Part shown: piece after piece, positions 1 to 7,981 of the stretch | Position numbering within the stretch: the first letter of the stretch is position 1 | Layout of the letters: each line of letters begins with the position of its first letter | NCBI RefSeq assembly: GCF_027019125.1 | Contig: NZ_JALUXE010000034.1 | Span: 1 to 64,000, forward strand | Source of the DNA: Roseovarius sp. | GTDB taxonomy: Bacteria > Pseudomonadota > Alphaproteobacteria > Rhodobacterales > Rhodobacteraceae | DNA: 64,000 nt | Reading direction: 5' to 3' | The notes under the pieces: generated by a model | What the model saw: the letters and a program-made list of their open reading frames with translations, nothing else | Database searches by the model: none | Told to the model about the DNA's origin: nothing | Translations under genes and position numbers: made by a program

Positions 1-160
1 CCTCGGGATCCGCCCCAGAGAGCGTGAAATCATCCGTGTGGCACAGGCCCGTCGCCTTGATCTCAACCAGAACCTCGCCCGCCTTCGGGCCCTCCAGGTT
101 CACCTCCATGATCTCCATCGGCTTGCCCGCCTCAACAGCAACCGCCGCTCGTGTGCGCAT
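1..160 (-). CDS. frmA: S-(hydroxymethyl)glutathione dehydrogenase (class III alcohol dehydrogenase), N-terminal part
   Basis: Only the first 53 codons lie in the window; the gene runs off the left edge. The product starts [20 protein letters not shown] and contains the class III zinc alcohol dehydrogenase segment [18 protein letters not shown]. The Cys at about residue 40, followed by HTD, is the first ligand of the catalytic zinc. The family oxidises S-hydroxymethylglutathione, made from formaldehyde and glutathione, to S-formylglutathione in the cytoplasm. The start is supported by an AGGAAAGGA ribosome-binding sequence a few bases upstream. It is transcribed away from the I78 inhibitor gene. 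The family call is firm; the rest of the protein cannot be judged. Confidence 0.9.
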   Translation of the reverse strand, partial: MRTRAAVAVEAGKPMEIMEVNLEGPKAGEVLVEIKATGLCHTDDFTLSGADPE

Positions 161-268
161 GATCTGTCCTTTCCTTGAAAATTTGCGGCAGTCTTGCGCC
201 ATGTTGCGCGGTGATTCAATATCGAGAGCGTCACGCGACCCCCAGACTGCGGCAAGAGAGGCGAAAAC

Positions 269-535
269 ATGAAGAAAATCCTTGGCACCGCCCTGATGAT
301 CGGGGCGCTGACGGGTTGTATCGGCCCGCAGGACACATCCCCCGAAGAGACCGCCTGCGGCGCGGCGCAGATGCAGGCGCTGATCGGCACGCCGGTCGCG
401 GCGCAGGATTTCAGCGGGCACGCTGCGGTGCGCATCCTGCCGCCGGGGTCGATGGTGACGATGGATTACCGCCCCGACCGGCTGAATGTCGAACATGACA
501 CAGACGGGGTGATCACGCGGATCGCCTGCGGGTGA
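269..535 (+). CDS. I78-family peptidase inhibitor lipoprotein
   Basis: An 88-residue protein with a lipoprotein signal: a short basic start, a hydrophobic stretch and the lipobox LTGC, with the lipidated Cys at residue 17. The mature part has the I78 (Aspergillus elastase inhibitor-like) layout: a Cys at about residue 30 followed by a [12 protein letters not shown] segment, [19 protein letters not shown] in the middle, then D-x-D-G-x-I and a terminal RIACG. The two Cys residues probably form a disulfide. The protein is expected to sit in the cell envelope and inhibit serine proteases; the target is unknown. The start is preceded by GAGAGG. It is divergent from the formaldehyde dehydrogenase gene. 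Confidence 0.85.
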   Translation: MKKILGTALMIGALTGCIGPQDTSPEETACGAAQMQALIGTPVAAQDFSGHAAVRILPPGSMVTMDYRPDRLNVEHDTDGVITRIACG

Positions 536-838
536 GGGGGCACCACGTCGAAATTCGATGTGACAGCTTTGATCAGCGCGGTGCGGCGGTGTCGGCTATC
601 CCCCGCGCGGAACAAGGCGCGGCACGCGCCGCCGCGCGGATCGCTGGGCCGTCCCGCGGCCTAGCGATTTGGAGAGGGAGCGCTATGCTGTGGGATCACA
701 CGAACTTTGCGGGCATAAAGTGCAAGACGGTGCCGCTGCTTCGCTAGTCCCCGGCCCAGCAATCCGCGCTGCTGCTGACTCGACTCCGCCCAGCCCCCGC
801 TCTATTTGTTATAGAACAAATAGAGAACAAACCCCGCC
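536..838. other. Intergenic stretch with no convincing gene
   Basis: About 300 bases between the I78 gene and imuB. Short frames on the plus strand (for example 532-747) have no recognisable protein content or ribosome-binding site. I find no tRNA and no imuA-like coding sequence here, although imuA often precedes imuB. The only clear element is the LexA-type box at 814-828, next to the imuB start. A decayed gene cannot be excluded. Confidence 0.6.
814..828. promoter_or_regulatory. SOS (LexA) box of alphaproteobacterial type
   Basis: The sequence is GAAC-AAATAGA-GAAC, an exact GAAC-N7-GAAC direct repeat (GTTC-N7-GTTC on the other strand), the known LexA operator of alphaproteobacteria. It ends 10 bases before the imuB ATG, where bound LexA would block transcription or initiation. 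An AACAAATA-containing repeat (TATTTGTT / AACAAATA) overlaps its left half. This predicts DNA-damage induction of imuB. Confidence 0.85.
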
Positions 839-2485
839 ATGCCCACCCGCCGTATCCTGTCGATCTGGTTTCCCCGGCTCGGGGCCGAGCGCCTGCTGCG
901 GCGGGTGACGGACCCGGACGCGCGGCTCTTTGCCGTGGTCAGTGCCGAGGCGCAGGATCAGGTGCTGACCTCTGTGTCGCGGCGCGCCGAGGCGCTGGGG
1001 CTCAGGCCGGGGCAACCGCTACGGACGGCGCAGGCGCTCTGCCCCGATCTCATCACCCGGCCACAGAACCGCGCCGCAGAGGCGGCCTTTCTGGCGGCGC
1101 TGGGGCGGTGGGCGGGGCGGTTCTCGCCCTTGGTGGGGGTCGAGGGCACGGCAGGCCTGCTTCTGGATGTCACCGGCTGCGCGCATCTCTTTGGCGGCGA
1201 GGCCGGGCTGATCGCCACCCTGCGCGCCGAGGCGGGGGATCTGGGGCTGAGCCTGCGCTGCGGGCTGGCCGATACGGTGGGGGGGGCCTGGGCATTGGCG
1301 CGCTATGCCGGGCAAGGGGTGGCCGCGCACCGTTCCGGCGATGCCATCGACCAAGAGGCCCGCGCCACCCGGTCGCGCGCCGTCAAGCGGCGGCATTGGG
1401 AGCGGGGCGGCGCGGCGCCTGCGGTGACCGTCACGGCAGAGGCCGCCGAGATCGCCCCGCCCGGGCATCTGCCCGCGATGCTGGCCCCCCTGCCGGTGGC
1501 GGCGCTGCGCCTGCCGCCCGCGCTGGTGGCGGATCTGGCGCGGCTCGGGCTGCGGCGGATCGGCGAGCTGGCGGCGCAACCGCGCGCCAGCCTTGGCCGC
1601 CGCTTTGGCCCCGAGGTGATGTTGCGGCTGGATCAGGCGCTGGGCCATGTGCCGGAACCGATGTCGCCCTCTGCCCCAGCCCCCCGCTTTGCCACCCGGC
1701 TGAGCCTGCCCGAGCCGATCGGGCTGCGGGGCGATATGGACGCCGCACTCTGCCGCCTGACCGAACGGCTCTGCCAGCTCTTGCAGGGCAAGGGACAGGG
1801 CGCGCGGCACCTGCGGCTGGAGGCGTATCGCGCCGATGGCGGGCTGCAGGCCGTCGAGGTGCGGCTGGCGCGCGCGGTGGACCAGCCCGAGGCGATGCGC
1901 CCACTTCTGGACATGCAGCTTGACGGGATCGACGCCGGGTTCGGCATCGACATGCTGCGGCTCGAAGCGGTTGTGACCGCGCGGATGGAAACCCGGCAGG
2001 GCGAGAGCGGCCTGGGCCGGGCGCGGGGGACCGGGGCGCAAGAGGCGGCGCTGGCCGATCTGATCACCCGGCTGGGCGGGCGCATCGGGCTGGAGGCGAT
2101 CACCCGCCGCCATCCCGCCGAGAGCCATATCCCGGAGAAATCCGCGCTGACCCTTGCGGCGGCCTGGTCAGACCCCGCCCGCGGCCCCTGGCCCGTGCCC
2201 GAGACACGCCGCCCGTTGCTGATCTGGCCGCCAGAGCCCGTGATGCGGCCCGAACCGGGAGAGGCCACGCTGCCCTTTCGCTGGCGCGGGCGGGCGCATG
2301 AGGTGGTGGGTGCCATCGGGCCAGAGCGGATTGCGCCGGAGTGGTGGCTGGAGGACCCGGAGTGGCGCAGCGGGGTGCGCGATTACTGGCAGGTGGTGAC
2401 GACGCGCGGCGAGCGGCTCTGGCTTTTTCGCGCCCATGGCGGGCAAATCTCGGGCGGGTGGTTCTGTCAGGGGCGCTTTGCCTGA
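839..2485 (+). CDS. imuB: ImuB, Y-family polymerase-like SOS mutagenesis protein
   Basis: A 548-residue DinB/UmuC-like protein starting MPTRRILSIWFPRLGAERLL. The segment VGVEGTAGLLLDVTGCAHLF at about residues 98-117 aligns with the palm region of Y-family polymerases. The acidic pair needed for catalysis in active members is not evident there, which fits ImuB as a non-catalytic adaptor. A helix-hairpin-helix-like part follows (LARLGLRRIGELAAQPRASL). In characterised systems ImuB bridges the sliding clamp and the error-prone polymerase DnaE2. The SOS box immediately upstream fits this. Unlike the usual imuA-imuB-dnaE2 cassette, neither partner is adjacent: DUF2794 follows directly. Confidence 0.9.
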   Translation: MPTRRILSIWFPRLGAERLLRRVTDPDARLFAVVSAEAQDQVLTSVSRRAEALGLRPGQPLRTAQALCPDLITRPQNRAAEAAFLAALGRWAGRFSPLVGVEGTAGLLLDVTGCAHLFGGEAGLIATLRAEAGDLGLSLRCGLADTVGGAWALARYAGQGVAAHRSGDAIDQEARATRSRAVKRRHWERGGAAPAVTVTAEAAEIAPPGHLPAMLAPLPVAALRLPPALVADLARLGLRRIGELAAQPRASLGRRFGPEVMLRLDQALGHVPEPMSPSAPAPRFATRLSLPEPIGLRGDMDAALCRLTERLCQLLQGKGQGARHLRLEAYRADGGLQAVEVRLARAVDQPEAMRPLLDMQLDGIDAGFGIDMLRLEAVVTARMETRQGESGLGRARGTGAQEAALADLITRLGGRIGLEAITRRHPAESHIPEKSALTLAAAWSDPARGPWPVPETRRPLLIWPPEPVMRPEPGEATLPFRWRGRAHEVVGAIGPERIAPEWWLEDPEWRSGVRDYWQVVTTRGERLWLFRAHGGQISGGWFCQGRFA

Positions 2486-2537
2486 GGATGCACGGAAAGC
2501 GCTTGATTTGCCGCAGGATTGGCGCAACTCTGGAACT

Positions 2538-2885
2538 ATGGATTTGCAAAGCCTTGGCCCGCTTGCGGGCGCGCATCCCTCGGCCCCACAAGTGGCGTTC
2601 CAGCGCAGCGAACTGGGCGTGATCCTGTCGCTCTATGGGCGGATGGTCGCAGCGGGGGAATGGCGCGATTACGGCATATCCTGCCTGCGCGAGGTGGCGG
2701 TCTTTTCAGTCTTTCGGCGCACGGCAGAGCATCCGCTCTACCGGATCGAAAAACGGCCCAAATTGCAGGGCAAACAGGGGCAATATGCGGTGATCGGCAT
2801 GGATGGCCAGGTGCTCAAGCGCGGCCATGACCTGCGCACCGTGCTGCGGGTGCTCGAGCGCAAGCTGATCCGCGCCGTCGAATAG
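2538..2885 (+). CDS. DUF2794 family protein
   Basis: A 115-residue protein. The start MDLQSLGPLAG was chosen because an earlier in-frame start would run into imuB; a weak purine-rich stretch precedes it. The core reads FQRSELGVILSLYGRMVAAG, then EWRDYGI, AVFSVFRRTAEHPLYRIEK, KLQGKQGQYAV and LKRGHDLRTVLRVLERKL. I recognise this as DUF2794, a small protein common in alphaproteobacteria with no known function. It lacks membrane segments and catalytic signatures. It lies 52 bases after imuB and may share its transcript. Confidence 0.85.
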   Translation: MDLQSLGPLAGAHPSAPQVAFQRSELGVILSLYGRMVAAGEWRDYGISCLREVAVFSVFRRTAEHPLYRIEKRPKLQGKQGQYAVIGMDGQVLKRGHDLRTVLRVLERKLIRAVE

Positions 2886-2936
2886 AGCAGAGCCGGGGCA
2901 AGGCATAAGGCCCTGCCCCAACTCGCGCCGGGCCAA

Positions 2937-3107
2937 TCACGCCTCGTAATAGGCATACATCTGTTCGAGCGCATCCAGCCCGGGGGCTTGGGGCGCTTGG
3001 GGCAGGTTGGCGGGGGTCTCGGGCGTGTAATAGACCGCGACCCAATCGGGTGTGATCGGCGCCGGCGCTGGATCGGGGGCGGCGGGGGTTTTAACCGGGT
3101 AAGCCAT
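2937..3107 (-). CDS. Small conserved-looking hypothetical protein (56 aa)
   Basis: The product starts MAYPVKTPAAPDPAPAPITP and ends with an acidic, Tyr-rich tail (ALEQMYAYYEA). It is Pro/Ala-rich and has no signal peptide or membrane segment. I prefer this start over one nine codons upstream because GGAG lies about nine bases before it. Its 3' end faces the DUF2794 gene. The function is unknown. The compact tail YYTPETP...LDALEQMYAYYE looks like a real small protein, but I cannot name a family. Confidence 0.6.
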   Translation of the reverse strand: MAYPVKTPAAPDPAPAPITPDWVAVYYTPETPANLPQAPQAPGLDALEQMYAYYEA

Positions 3108-3210
3108 GGGTTTATCTCCATATTTCCATGACACCTAGATAGTCTTCTGCGCTGCGGCATAAACCGCCAAGGACGCAGTCTCGCCATGCGCCCGGTGCAA
3201 GGCACGACCC

Positions 3211-3924
3211 TCACCCGATCAGCATGTCCCCGGCCAGACCGAGCGTGAACCCAAAGACCGCACCGAGGGGCGGCAGCCAACTGCGGCGGGCATGGGCCGC
3301 AGGCGCGATATCCTGAAAGATCAGGTAGAGAATACCACCCGCCGCAAACATCATGATCCCCCCAAGCACCTGAGGCATTTGCGACAGGAAGGAAAAGCCA
3401 AGACCCGCGCAGACCGGGCCAAGCAGGGCCAGTCCGGCAAAGAGCAAGACGATCCGATAGCCCCGGACCGCCCCGCCGCGCCGGATGTCACGAAAGGCGG
3501 CAAAGCCCTCGGGCAGGTTCTGCAGGAAAATCAGCCCCGCCAACAGCACGGCGCGGTCGGCCTGCGCCGTGAGCATGGCGCCGATGGCCATGGCCTCGGG
3601 CAGGAAATCGAGCAGCATCGCCATGAGTTGCGCGCCGCGCCCGCCCCGCGACTCGAGCGCGCGGTCAATCGCAAAGAACGCCACCCCGCCCGCCGCAAAG
3701 GCCGAGAGCGCGACCGGGGCGGAGAGCGTGTCGCGCGCGTGCGGCACAAGCACCAGTGCGATGGCCGCCAAGAGCGCGCCACCGCCAAAGGCCACGATGG
3801 TATGGGTCGCCGTCGCGGGCAGCCGCCGACAGGTTGCAGAGAGCGCGAGCGCCGCCCCGAGGGGCATGGCCGCGCCCGCGATCAGGGCCAAGAGCAGCGC
3901 GGACCATAATCCTTCGCCTGCCAT
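3211..3924 (-). CDS. ZIP family metal transporter
   Basis: A 237-residue polytopic membrane protein with about eight hydrophobic segments. Two ZIP signature helices are visible: MLLDFLPEAMAIGAML at about residues 103-118, and FLQNLPEGFAAFRDI at about 133-147. Each carries the Pro-Glu pair with nearby polar residues that forms the binuclear metal site in ZIP proteins. It has no long His-rich loop. The family moves zinc, iron or other divalent metals into the cytoplasm. The gene begins 13 bases after the sdhB stop on the same strand, so it may be read through from the sdh operon. The start is preceded by GCAGGGG. Which metal it carries cannot be told. Confidence 0.85.
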   Translation of the reverse strand: MAGEGLWSALLLALIAGAAMPLGAALALSATCRRLPATATHTIVAFGGGALLAAIALVLVPHARDTLSAPVALSAFAAGGVAFFAIDRALESRGGRGAQLMAMLLDFLPEAMAIGAMLTAQADRAVLLAGLIFLQNLPEGFAAFRDIRRGGAVRGYRIVLLFAGLALLGPVCAGLGFSFLSQMPQVLGGIMMFAAGGILYLIFQDIAPAAHARRSWLPPLGAVFGFTLGLAGDMLIG

Positions 3925-3937
3925 GACCCCTGCCCGC

Positions 3938-4717
3938 TTACACGTGCCGCTCGACCATCATCTTCTTGATTTCGGCGATGGCCTTGGCGGGGTTGAGACC
4001 CTTGGGGCAGGTCTTGGTGCAGTTCATGATCGTGTGGCAACGATACAGTTTGAACGGGTCTTCCAGATCATCCAGACGCTCGCCCGTGGCCTCGTCGCGG
4101 CTGTCGATGATCCAGCGATAGGCATGCAGAAGAGCGGCCGGTCCAAGGTATTTGTCGCCATTCCACCAATAGGACGGGCAAGAGGTAGAGCACGACGCGC
4201 ACATCACACATTCATAAAGCCCGTCGAGTTTCTCGCGGTCCTCGATGCTCTGCCGCCACTCTTTCGCGGGGCGGTTGGTCTTGGTCTCGAGCCAGGGCAT
4301 GATGCTGGCGTGCTGCGCGTAGAAATGGGTGAGGTCGGGGATCAGATCCTTGACCACCGGCATATGCGGCAGCGGGTAGATTTTCACATCGCCCTTGATC
4401 TCGTCCATGCCATAGATGCATGCCAGCGTGTTGATCCCGTCGATATTCATCGCACAAGAGCCGCAAATCCCCTCGCGGCAAGAGCGGCGGAAGGTGAGCG
4501 TGGGATCAATCTCGTTCTTGATCTTGATCAGCGCGTCCAGAACCATCGGGCCGCAGGTGTCCATATCCACGAAATAGGTGTCCACGCGCGGGTTTTTGCC
4601 ATCGTCGGGGTTCCAGCGGTAAATCTGGAACTTGCGCACATTCTTGGCACCCTCGGGCTTGGGCCATGTCTTGCCCGTGGTCATGCGCGAATTCTTGGGG
4701 AGTGTGAGTTGAACCAT
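3938..4717 (-). CDS. sdhB: Succinate dehydrogenase iron-sulfur subunit
   Basis: A 259-residue protein with the complete Cys set of SdhB. C80, C85, C88 and C100 ([10 protein letters not shown]...LAC) hold the [2Fe-2S] cluster. C170, C173, C176 and C180 ([11 protein letters not shown]) with C227, C233 and C237 ([11 protein letters not shown]) hold the [4Fe-4S] and [3Fe-4S] clusters. It passes electrons from the FAD of SdhA to ubiquinone at the SdhCD membrane anchor. The length is normal for the family. It is separated from sdhA by one small lipoprotein gene, which is not the textbook arrangement. Confidence 0.97.
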   Translation of the reverse strand: MVQLTLPKNSRMTTGKTWPKPEGAKNVRKFQIYRWNPDDGKNPRVDTYFVDMDTCGPMVLDALIKIKNEIDPTLTFRRSCREGICGSCAMNIDGINTLACIYGMDEIKGDVKIYPLPHMPVVKDLIPDLTHFYAQHASIMPWLETKTNRPAKEWRQSIEDREKLDGLYECVMCASCSTSCPSYWWNGDKYLGPAALLHAYRWIIDSRDEATGERLDDLEDPFKLYRCHTIMNCTKTCPKGLNPAKAIAEIKKMMVERHV

Positions 4718-4731
4718 CTTGCTACTCCTTG

Positions 4732-5052
4732 TCAGCCGCCCAAGAGGGTCAGGCTATTTTGGGCAATACATTGCACGGCCTCGGGGCGCTGTGCGATTGC
4801 GATCACTTGCTGCGTGGTTTCAGGCGTGACACCGGCCACGCTGGCGCTTGCGATCTGAATGATCTCTCCGGCAGAGGCGGCATCAATCACGCAATCGGTG
4901 ATCGGGGCGGCGTTGAGGCCGGGAAACCGCTGTGCGACGACCGTGTTGACCACGCTCTTGGCCCGCTCGCGCGCGAGGGTGTCGGCGACCTGATTGGTCG
5001 CGTCACAGGCACCCAGCGTCGCAAGCGCAAGACAGGCCAAGAGGATCCGCAT
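4732..5052 (-). CDS. Small lipoprotein encoded between sdhA and sdhB
   Basis: A 106-residue protein starting [16 protein letters not shown], with a lipobox TLGAC and lipidation Cys at residue 16. The mature part is soluble with two further Cys residues (about 54 and 95) and is mostly helical and Ala-rich ([19 protein letters not shown]). Its ATG overlaps the sdhA TGA (ATGA), so the two are probably translationally coupled, and sdhB follows after 14 bases. I do not recognise a domain. Its place inside the operon suggests expression with succinate dehydrogenase. Whether it acts on the complex is unknown; it would sit on the periplasmic side. Confidence 0.8.
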   Translation of the reverse strand: MRILLACLALATLGACDATNQVADTLARERAKSVVNTVVAQRFPGLNAAPITDCVIDAASAGEIIQIASASVAGVTPETTQQVIAIAQRPEAVQCIAQNSLTLLGG

Positions 5053-6854
5053 CAGAACGTCCGTTCCTTTGGTGCGATCTTCTTGAGGCTGATGCCACCC
5101 TTGTCCTCGGTTGTCAGAGGATCGGTGATGATCGGGCGATAGCTCAGATCGACGGAATTGCCCTCGACCCGCGCAATCGTGTGAACGCGCCAGTTTTCAT
5201 CGTCGCGGGTGCTGAAATCCTCGTGCGCATGCGCGCCGCGGCTTTCCTTGCGGGCTTCGGCCCCAAAGATCGTGGCCAGCGCATTGGGCATGAGATTGGT
5301 CAGCTCCAGCGTTTCCATCAGGTCGCTGTTCCACACAAGGCTACGGTCCGTGACCTTGAGATCACCCATCTTGGCGGCGACGGCCTTCATCTTCTCGACG
5401 CCTTCAGCGAGCGATTTCGAGGTACGGAACACGGCGGCATCCGCCTGCATGGTCCTTTGCATCTCGAGCCGCAATTCGGCGGTGGGCACCGCACCTGTGG
5501 CATGACGCAGCCCGTCAAAGCGGCTGAGCGCCTTGTCCACCTCGGCCTTGTTGGTGGCGGGCACCGCCGCGTCGCGATCCACGACCTTGCCCGCGCGAAT
5601 GGCAGCGGCGCGGCCAAAGACCACAAGGTCGATGAGCGAGTTGGAGCCAAGCCGGTTGGCGCCATGCACAGAGGCGCAGCCCGCCTCACCCACAGCCATG
5701 AGACCGGGCACGACGGCATGGGGATCGTCCTTGGTGGGATTGACCACCTCACCCCAATAGTTCGTGGGCACACCGCCCATGTTGTAATGCACGGTGGGCA
5801 GAACCGGGATCGGTTCCTTGGTCACGTCCACACCCGCAAAGATGCGTGCGGATTCGGAAATGCCGGGCAGGCGCAGATGCAGCGCCTCGGGCGGCAGGTG
5901 GCTGAGGTTGAGGTGGATGTGATCGCCATCCGGCCCCACGCCGCGCCCTTCGCGGATTTCCATGGTCATGCAGCGGCTGACATAGTCGCGGGGGGCGAGA
6001 TCCTTGTAATTGGGCGCATAGCGTTCCATGAAACGCTCGCCCTCGGAATTGGTGAGGTATCCCCCCTCGCCGCGCGCGCCCTCGGTGATGAGGCAACCGG
6101 CACCGAAAATGCCCGTGGGGTGGAATTGCACGAATTCCATGTCTTGCAGCGGCAGACCGGCGCGCGCCACCATCCCGCCGCCGTCGCCGGTGCAGGTATG
6201 GGCGGACGTGGCGCTGAAATAGGCGCGGCCATAGCCGCCCGTGGCCAGCACGACCATCTTGGCGTTAAAGACATGGATGGTGCCATCATCGAGCTTCCAG
6301 CAGACGACGCCGGTGCAGGCCCCGTCGGTCATGATCAGATCAATGGCGAAATATTCGATGTAGAATTCGGCCTTCTGCTTGAGGCTCTGACCATAGAGCG
6401 TGTGCAGAATGGCATGGCCGGTGCGGTCGGCGGCAGCACAGGTGCGCTGCACGGGCGGGCCTTCGCCGAATTCGGTGGTGTGGCCACCAAACGGGCGCTG
6501 ATAGATCTTGCCCTCTTCCGTGCGGGAAAACGGCACGCCGTAATGCTCGAGCTCATAGACGGCCTTGGGCGCCTCGCGCGCGAGATATTCCATCGCGTCG
6601 GTATCGCCCAGCCAGTCCGAGCCCTTGACCGTGTCATACATATGCCACTGCCAGCTATCCGGGCCCATGTTGCCAAGGCTTGCGGCGATGCCGCCCTGTG
6701 CGGCGACAGTGTGCGAGCGGGTCGGGAAAACCTTGGTCACACAGGCCGTACGCAGGCCCTGTTCGGCCATGCCGAGCGTGGCCCGCAGCCCCGCTCCGCC
6801 CGCGCCCACAACCACGACGTCATAATCATGCGTCTCGTATTCATAAGCAGCCAT
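5052..6854 (-). CDS. sdhA: Succinate dehydrogenase flavoprotein subunit
   Basis: A 600-residue protein with the FAD-binding GAGGAG motif at about residues 17-22 ([14 protein letters not shown]). The segment [11 protein letters not shown] follows; its His, at about residue 48, carries the covalent FAD. Substrate-site elements [19 protein letters not shown] and [19 protein letters not shown] are also present. It oxidises succinate to fumarate in the TCA cycle and docks on SdhB. The length is typical. It follows sdhD by 12 bases on the same strand. The start [14 protein letters not shown] is normal for alphaproteobacterial SdhA. Confidence 0.98.
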   Translation of the reverse strand: MAAYEYETHDYDVVVVGAGGAGLRATLGMAEQGLRTACVTKVFPTRSHTVAAQGGIAASLGNMGPDSWQWHMYDTVKGSDWLGDTDAMEYLAREAPKAVYELEHYGVPFSRTEEGKIYQRPFGGHTTEFGEGPPVQRTCAAADRTGHAILHTLYGQSLKQKAEFYIEYFAIDLIMTDGACTGVVCWKLDDGTIHVFNAKMVVLATGGYGRAYFSATSAHTCTGDGGGMVARAGLPLQDMEFVQFHPTGIFGAGCLITEGARGEGGYLTNSEGERFMERYAPNYKDLAPRDYVSRCMTMEIREGRGVGPDGDHIHLNLSHLPPEALHLRLPGISESARIFAGVDVTKEPIPVLPTVHYNMGGVPTNYWGEVVNPTKDDPHAVVPGLMAVGEAGCASVHGANRLGSNSLIDLVVFGRAAAIRAGKVVDRDAAVPATNKAEVDKALSRFDGLRHATGAVPTAELRLEMQRTMQADAAVFRTSKSLAEGVEKMKAVAAKMGDLKVTDRSLVWNSDLMETLELTNLMPNALATIFGAEARKESRGAHAHEDFSTRDDENWRVHTIARVEGNSVDLSYRPIITDPLTTEDKGGISLKKIAPKERTF

Positions 6855-6866
6855 TTGTTCAGGTCC

Positions 6867-7238
6867 TCAAAGCGCGATCTTGGCGAGGGCGAAAAGCCCG
6901 GTGGCGATCAGCCCGTAACACAGAACGGTCACGGCAATAATCAGGCCGCGGCGTGTGCTGCCGTGGCTGTAATCCTCGATCATCGTCTGCGCGCCGCTGG
7001 CAAAGTGCCGAAGGCCGAAGAAGATCACGAGGCCGGTGAGAATGGCCATCCCCGGATGCGAAAACGCGGCCAGCACCTCGGCGCGGTCGCCGCCCAAGGC
7101 GCGACCAAAGGCCACCAGAAACACCGGGATGATCAAGGCAAGGCCGACGCCCGACAGTTTCATGTACCAGAAATGCTCGGTCCCGGTGCCAGCAGCGCCT
7201 TTGCCCTCGGCGCGTTTGCGTGCGGTCAGATATCGCAT
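6867..7238 (-). CDS. sdhD: Succinate dehydrogenase membrane anchor subunit D
   Basis: A 123-residue protein with three hydrophobic helices. Its segment GLRHFASGAQTMIEDY at residues 75-90 carries the His, Asp and Tyr typical of SdhD. His78 is a likely heme b ligand, and Asp89/Tyr90 are near the quinone site. It anchors the SdhAB dimer to the inner membrane with SdhC. The gene lies between sdhC (10 bases upstream) and sdhA (12 bases downstream). Confidence 0.92.
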   Translation of the reverse strand: MRYLTARKRAEGKGAAGTGTEHFWYMKLSGVGLALIIPVFLVAFGRALGGDRAEVLAAFSHPGMAILTGLVIFFGLRHFASGAQTMIEDYSHGSTRRGLIIAVTVLCYGLIATGLFALAKIAL

Positions 7239-7248
7239 GATGCTCTCC

Positions 7249-7632
7249 TCAGACCAGAAGCAGGGTAATGACGGTCAAAACGACCGAACCGATGATGCAG
7301 CCCCAGCCGAGTTTCTCGGCGGTGGGAATATCCATCCCCTTGCCCGCGTCAAAATACAGGTGCCGCAAACCGGCAAGGTAGTGATACCACACCGCCCAGA
7401 CCGAAAGCGACAGGACCAGATCGCCGAACCAGGAGGTGACGACCGCATCGGCCATTGCGAAATAGGCGTCAGAGGTCGAGGCCGCCAAGAGCCACCACAC
7501 GATCAATAGCGCCGCCACGATCAGCGCATTGCCGGTGATCCGGGTCAGGATCGAGGTGATCGAGGTCAGTTGCGGGCGGTAGATTTGCAGGTGCGGCGAA
7601 AGCGGGCGTTCAACCGGTTTGGTTTCAGCCAT
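7249..7632 (-). CDS. sdhC: Succinate dehydrogenase cytochrome b556 subunit C
   Basis: A 127-residue protein starting MAETKPVERPLSPHLQIYRP, the usual SdhC opening, followed by the SITSILTRITG segment and three membrane helices. The motif HYLAGLRHLYFD at residues 84-95 supplies the heme b ligand (His84) and the Arg-His pair at the quinone site. I chose this start instead of one 28 codons upstream: AAGGAG lies at correct spacing, and the extension (MTCLRKSITRNPAKDG...) does not look like SdhC. It is the first gene of the sdh operon, so the palindrome-rich region upstream is probably its control region. Confidence 0.93.
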   Translation of the reverse strand: MAETKPVERPLSPHLQIYRPQLTSITSILTRITGNALIVAALLIVWWLLAASTSDAYFAMADAVVTSWFGDLVLSLSVWAVWYHYLAGLRHLYFDAGKGMDIPTAEKLGWGCIIGSVVLTVITLLLV

Positions 7633-7690
7633 GGAGCAACTCCTTTGCAGATGGCGGGCGGCGCGACAGCCGTCTTTTGCTGGGTTTCTT

Positions 7691-7803
7691 GTTATACTTT
7701 TTCTCAGGCATGTCACCTGCCCGACGCGTCAAAACCCCGGTTTTGGGTCAATTGGCCGCAAAAATCTTGCGTTTGTGATCACGAAAATAATCGTGTGATC
7801 ACA
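7691..7803 (-). promoter_or_regulatory. sdh control region: possible -10 and a pair of GTGATCAC palindromes
   Basis: Reading toward sdhC, a TATAAC hexamer (complement of 7691-7696) could serve as -10; no clear -35 matches it. Two TGTGATCAC-type palindromes lie further upstream, cores 7775-7782 and 7795-7802, with centres exactly 20 bases apart. Flanking TTT and AAA make the pair roughly symmetrical (TTTGTGATCACG ... CGTGTGATCACAAA). Two-turn spacing suggests two dimers bound on the same DNA face. TGT/ACA half-sites resemble operators of GntR/FadR-type regulators; this assignment is inference. Confidence 0.5.
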
Positions 7804-7899
7804 AATAAGGTTAATGGGAATCAGGTTTTCCGGGTGGGTTTGCCTGAGTCTCTGGATGAAACTCTCAAAAGTCGAACAGAGTCGCCGGACCGATCCGGA

Positions 7900-7917
7900 T
7901 TTTTGTGATCACAAAAA
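7900..7917. promoter_or_regulatory. 18-base perfect palindrome TTTTTGTGATCACAAAAA
   Basis: A perfect inverted repeat built on the same GTGATCAC core as the two sites at 7774-7803, with centre about 110 bases from the nearer one. It lies between the sdh promoter region and the atp terminator. The symmetry and the repeat of the same core make it a likely operator, possibly for DNA looping with the downstream pair. It lacks a GC-rich stem and so is not a terminator. Confidence 0.5.
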
Positions 7918-7930
7918 CCAACCAGACATG

Positions 7931-7959
7931 AAAAAGCCCGGGGCGTTTCCGACCCGGGC
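7931..7959 (-). terminator. Rho-independent terminator of the F0 ATP synthase operon
   Basis: On the minus strand the sequence reads GCCCGGG, a 14-base loop, then CCCGGGC followed directly by TTTTT. A 7-bp GC stem with a T run, 22 bases past the atpF stop, is a standard intrinsic terminator. Confidence 0.85.
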
Positions 7960-7981
7960 CAATTCCGTGACATATGGCTGC

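Noticed and set aside
536..838. Possible imuA remnant or tRNA before imuB
   Set aside because: No ImuA-like motifs in any frame and no cloverleaf with a TTC loop could be drawn.
1019..2128. 369-codon open frame antisense to imuB
   Set aside because: Gln/His/Pro/Arg-rich product typical of a GC-rich shadow frame; imuB on the plus strand has clear family motifs.
5181..7268. 695-codon open frame antisense to sdhA and sdhD
   Set aside because: Shadow of strongly recognised succinate dehydrogenase genes; no recognisable domains and low-complexity composition.
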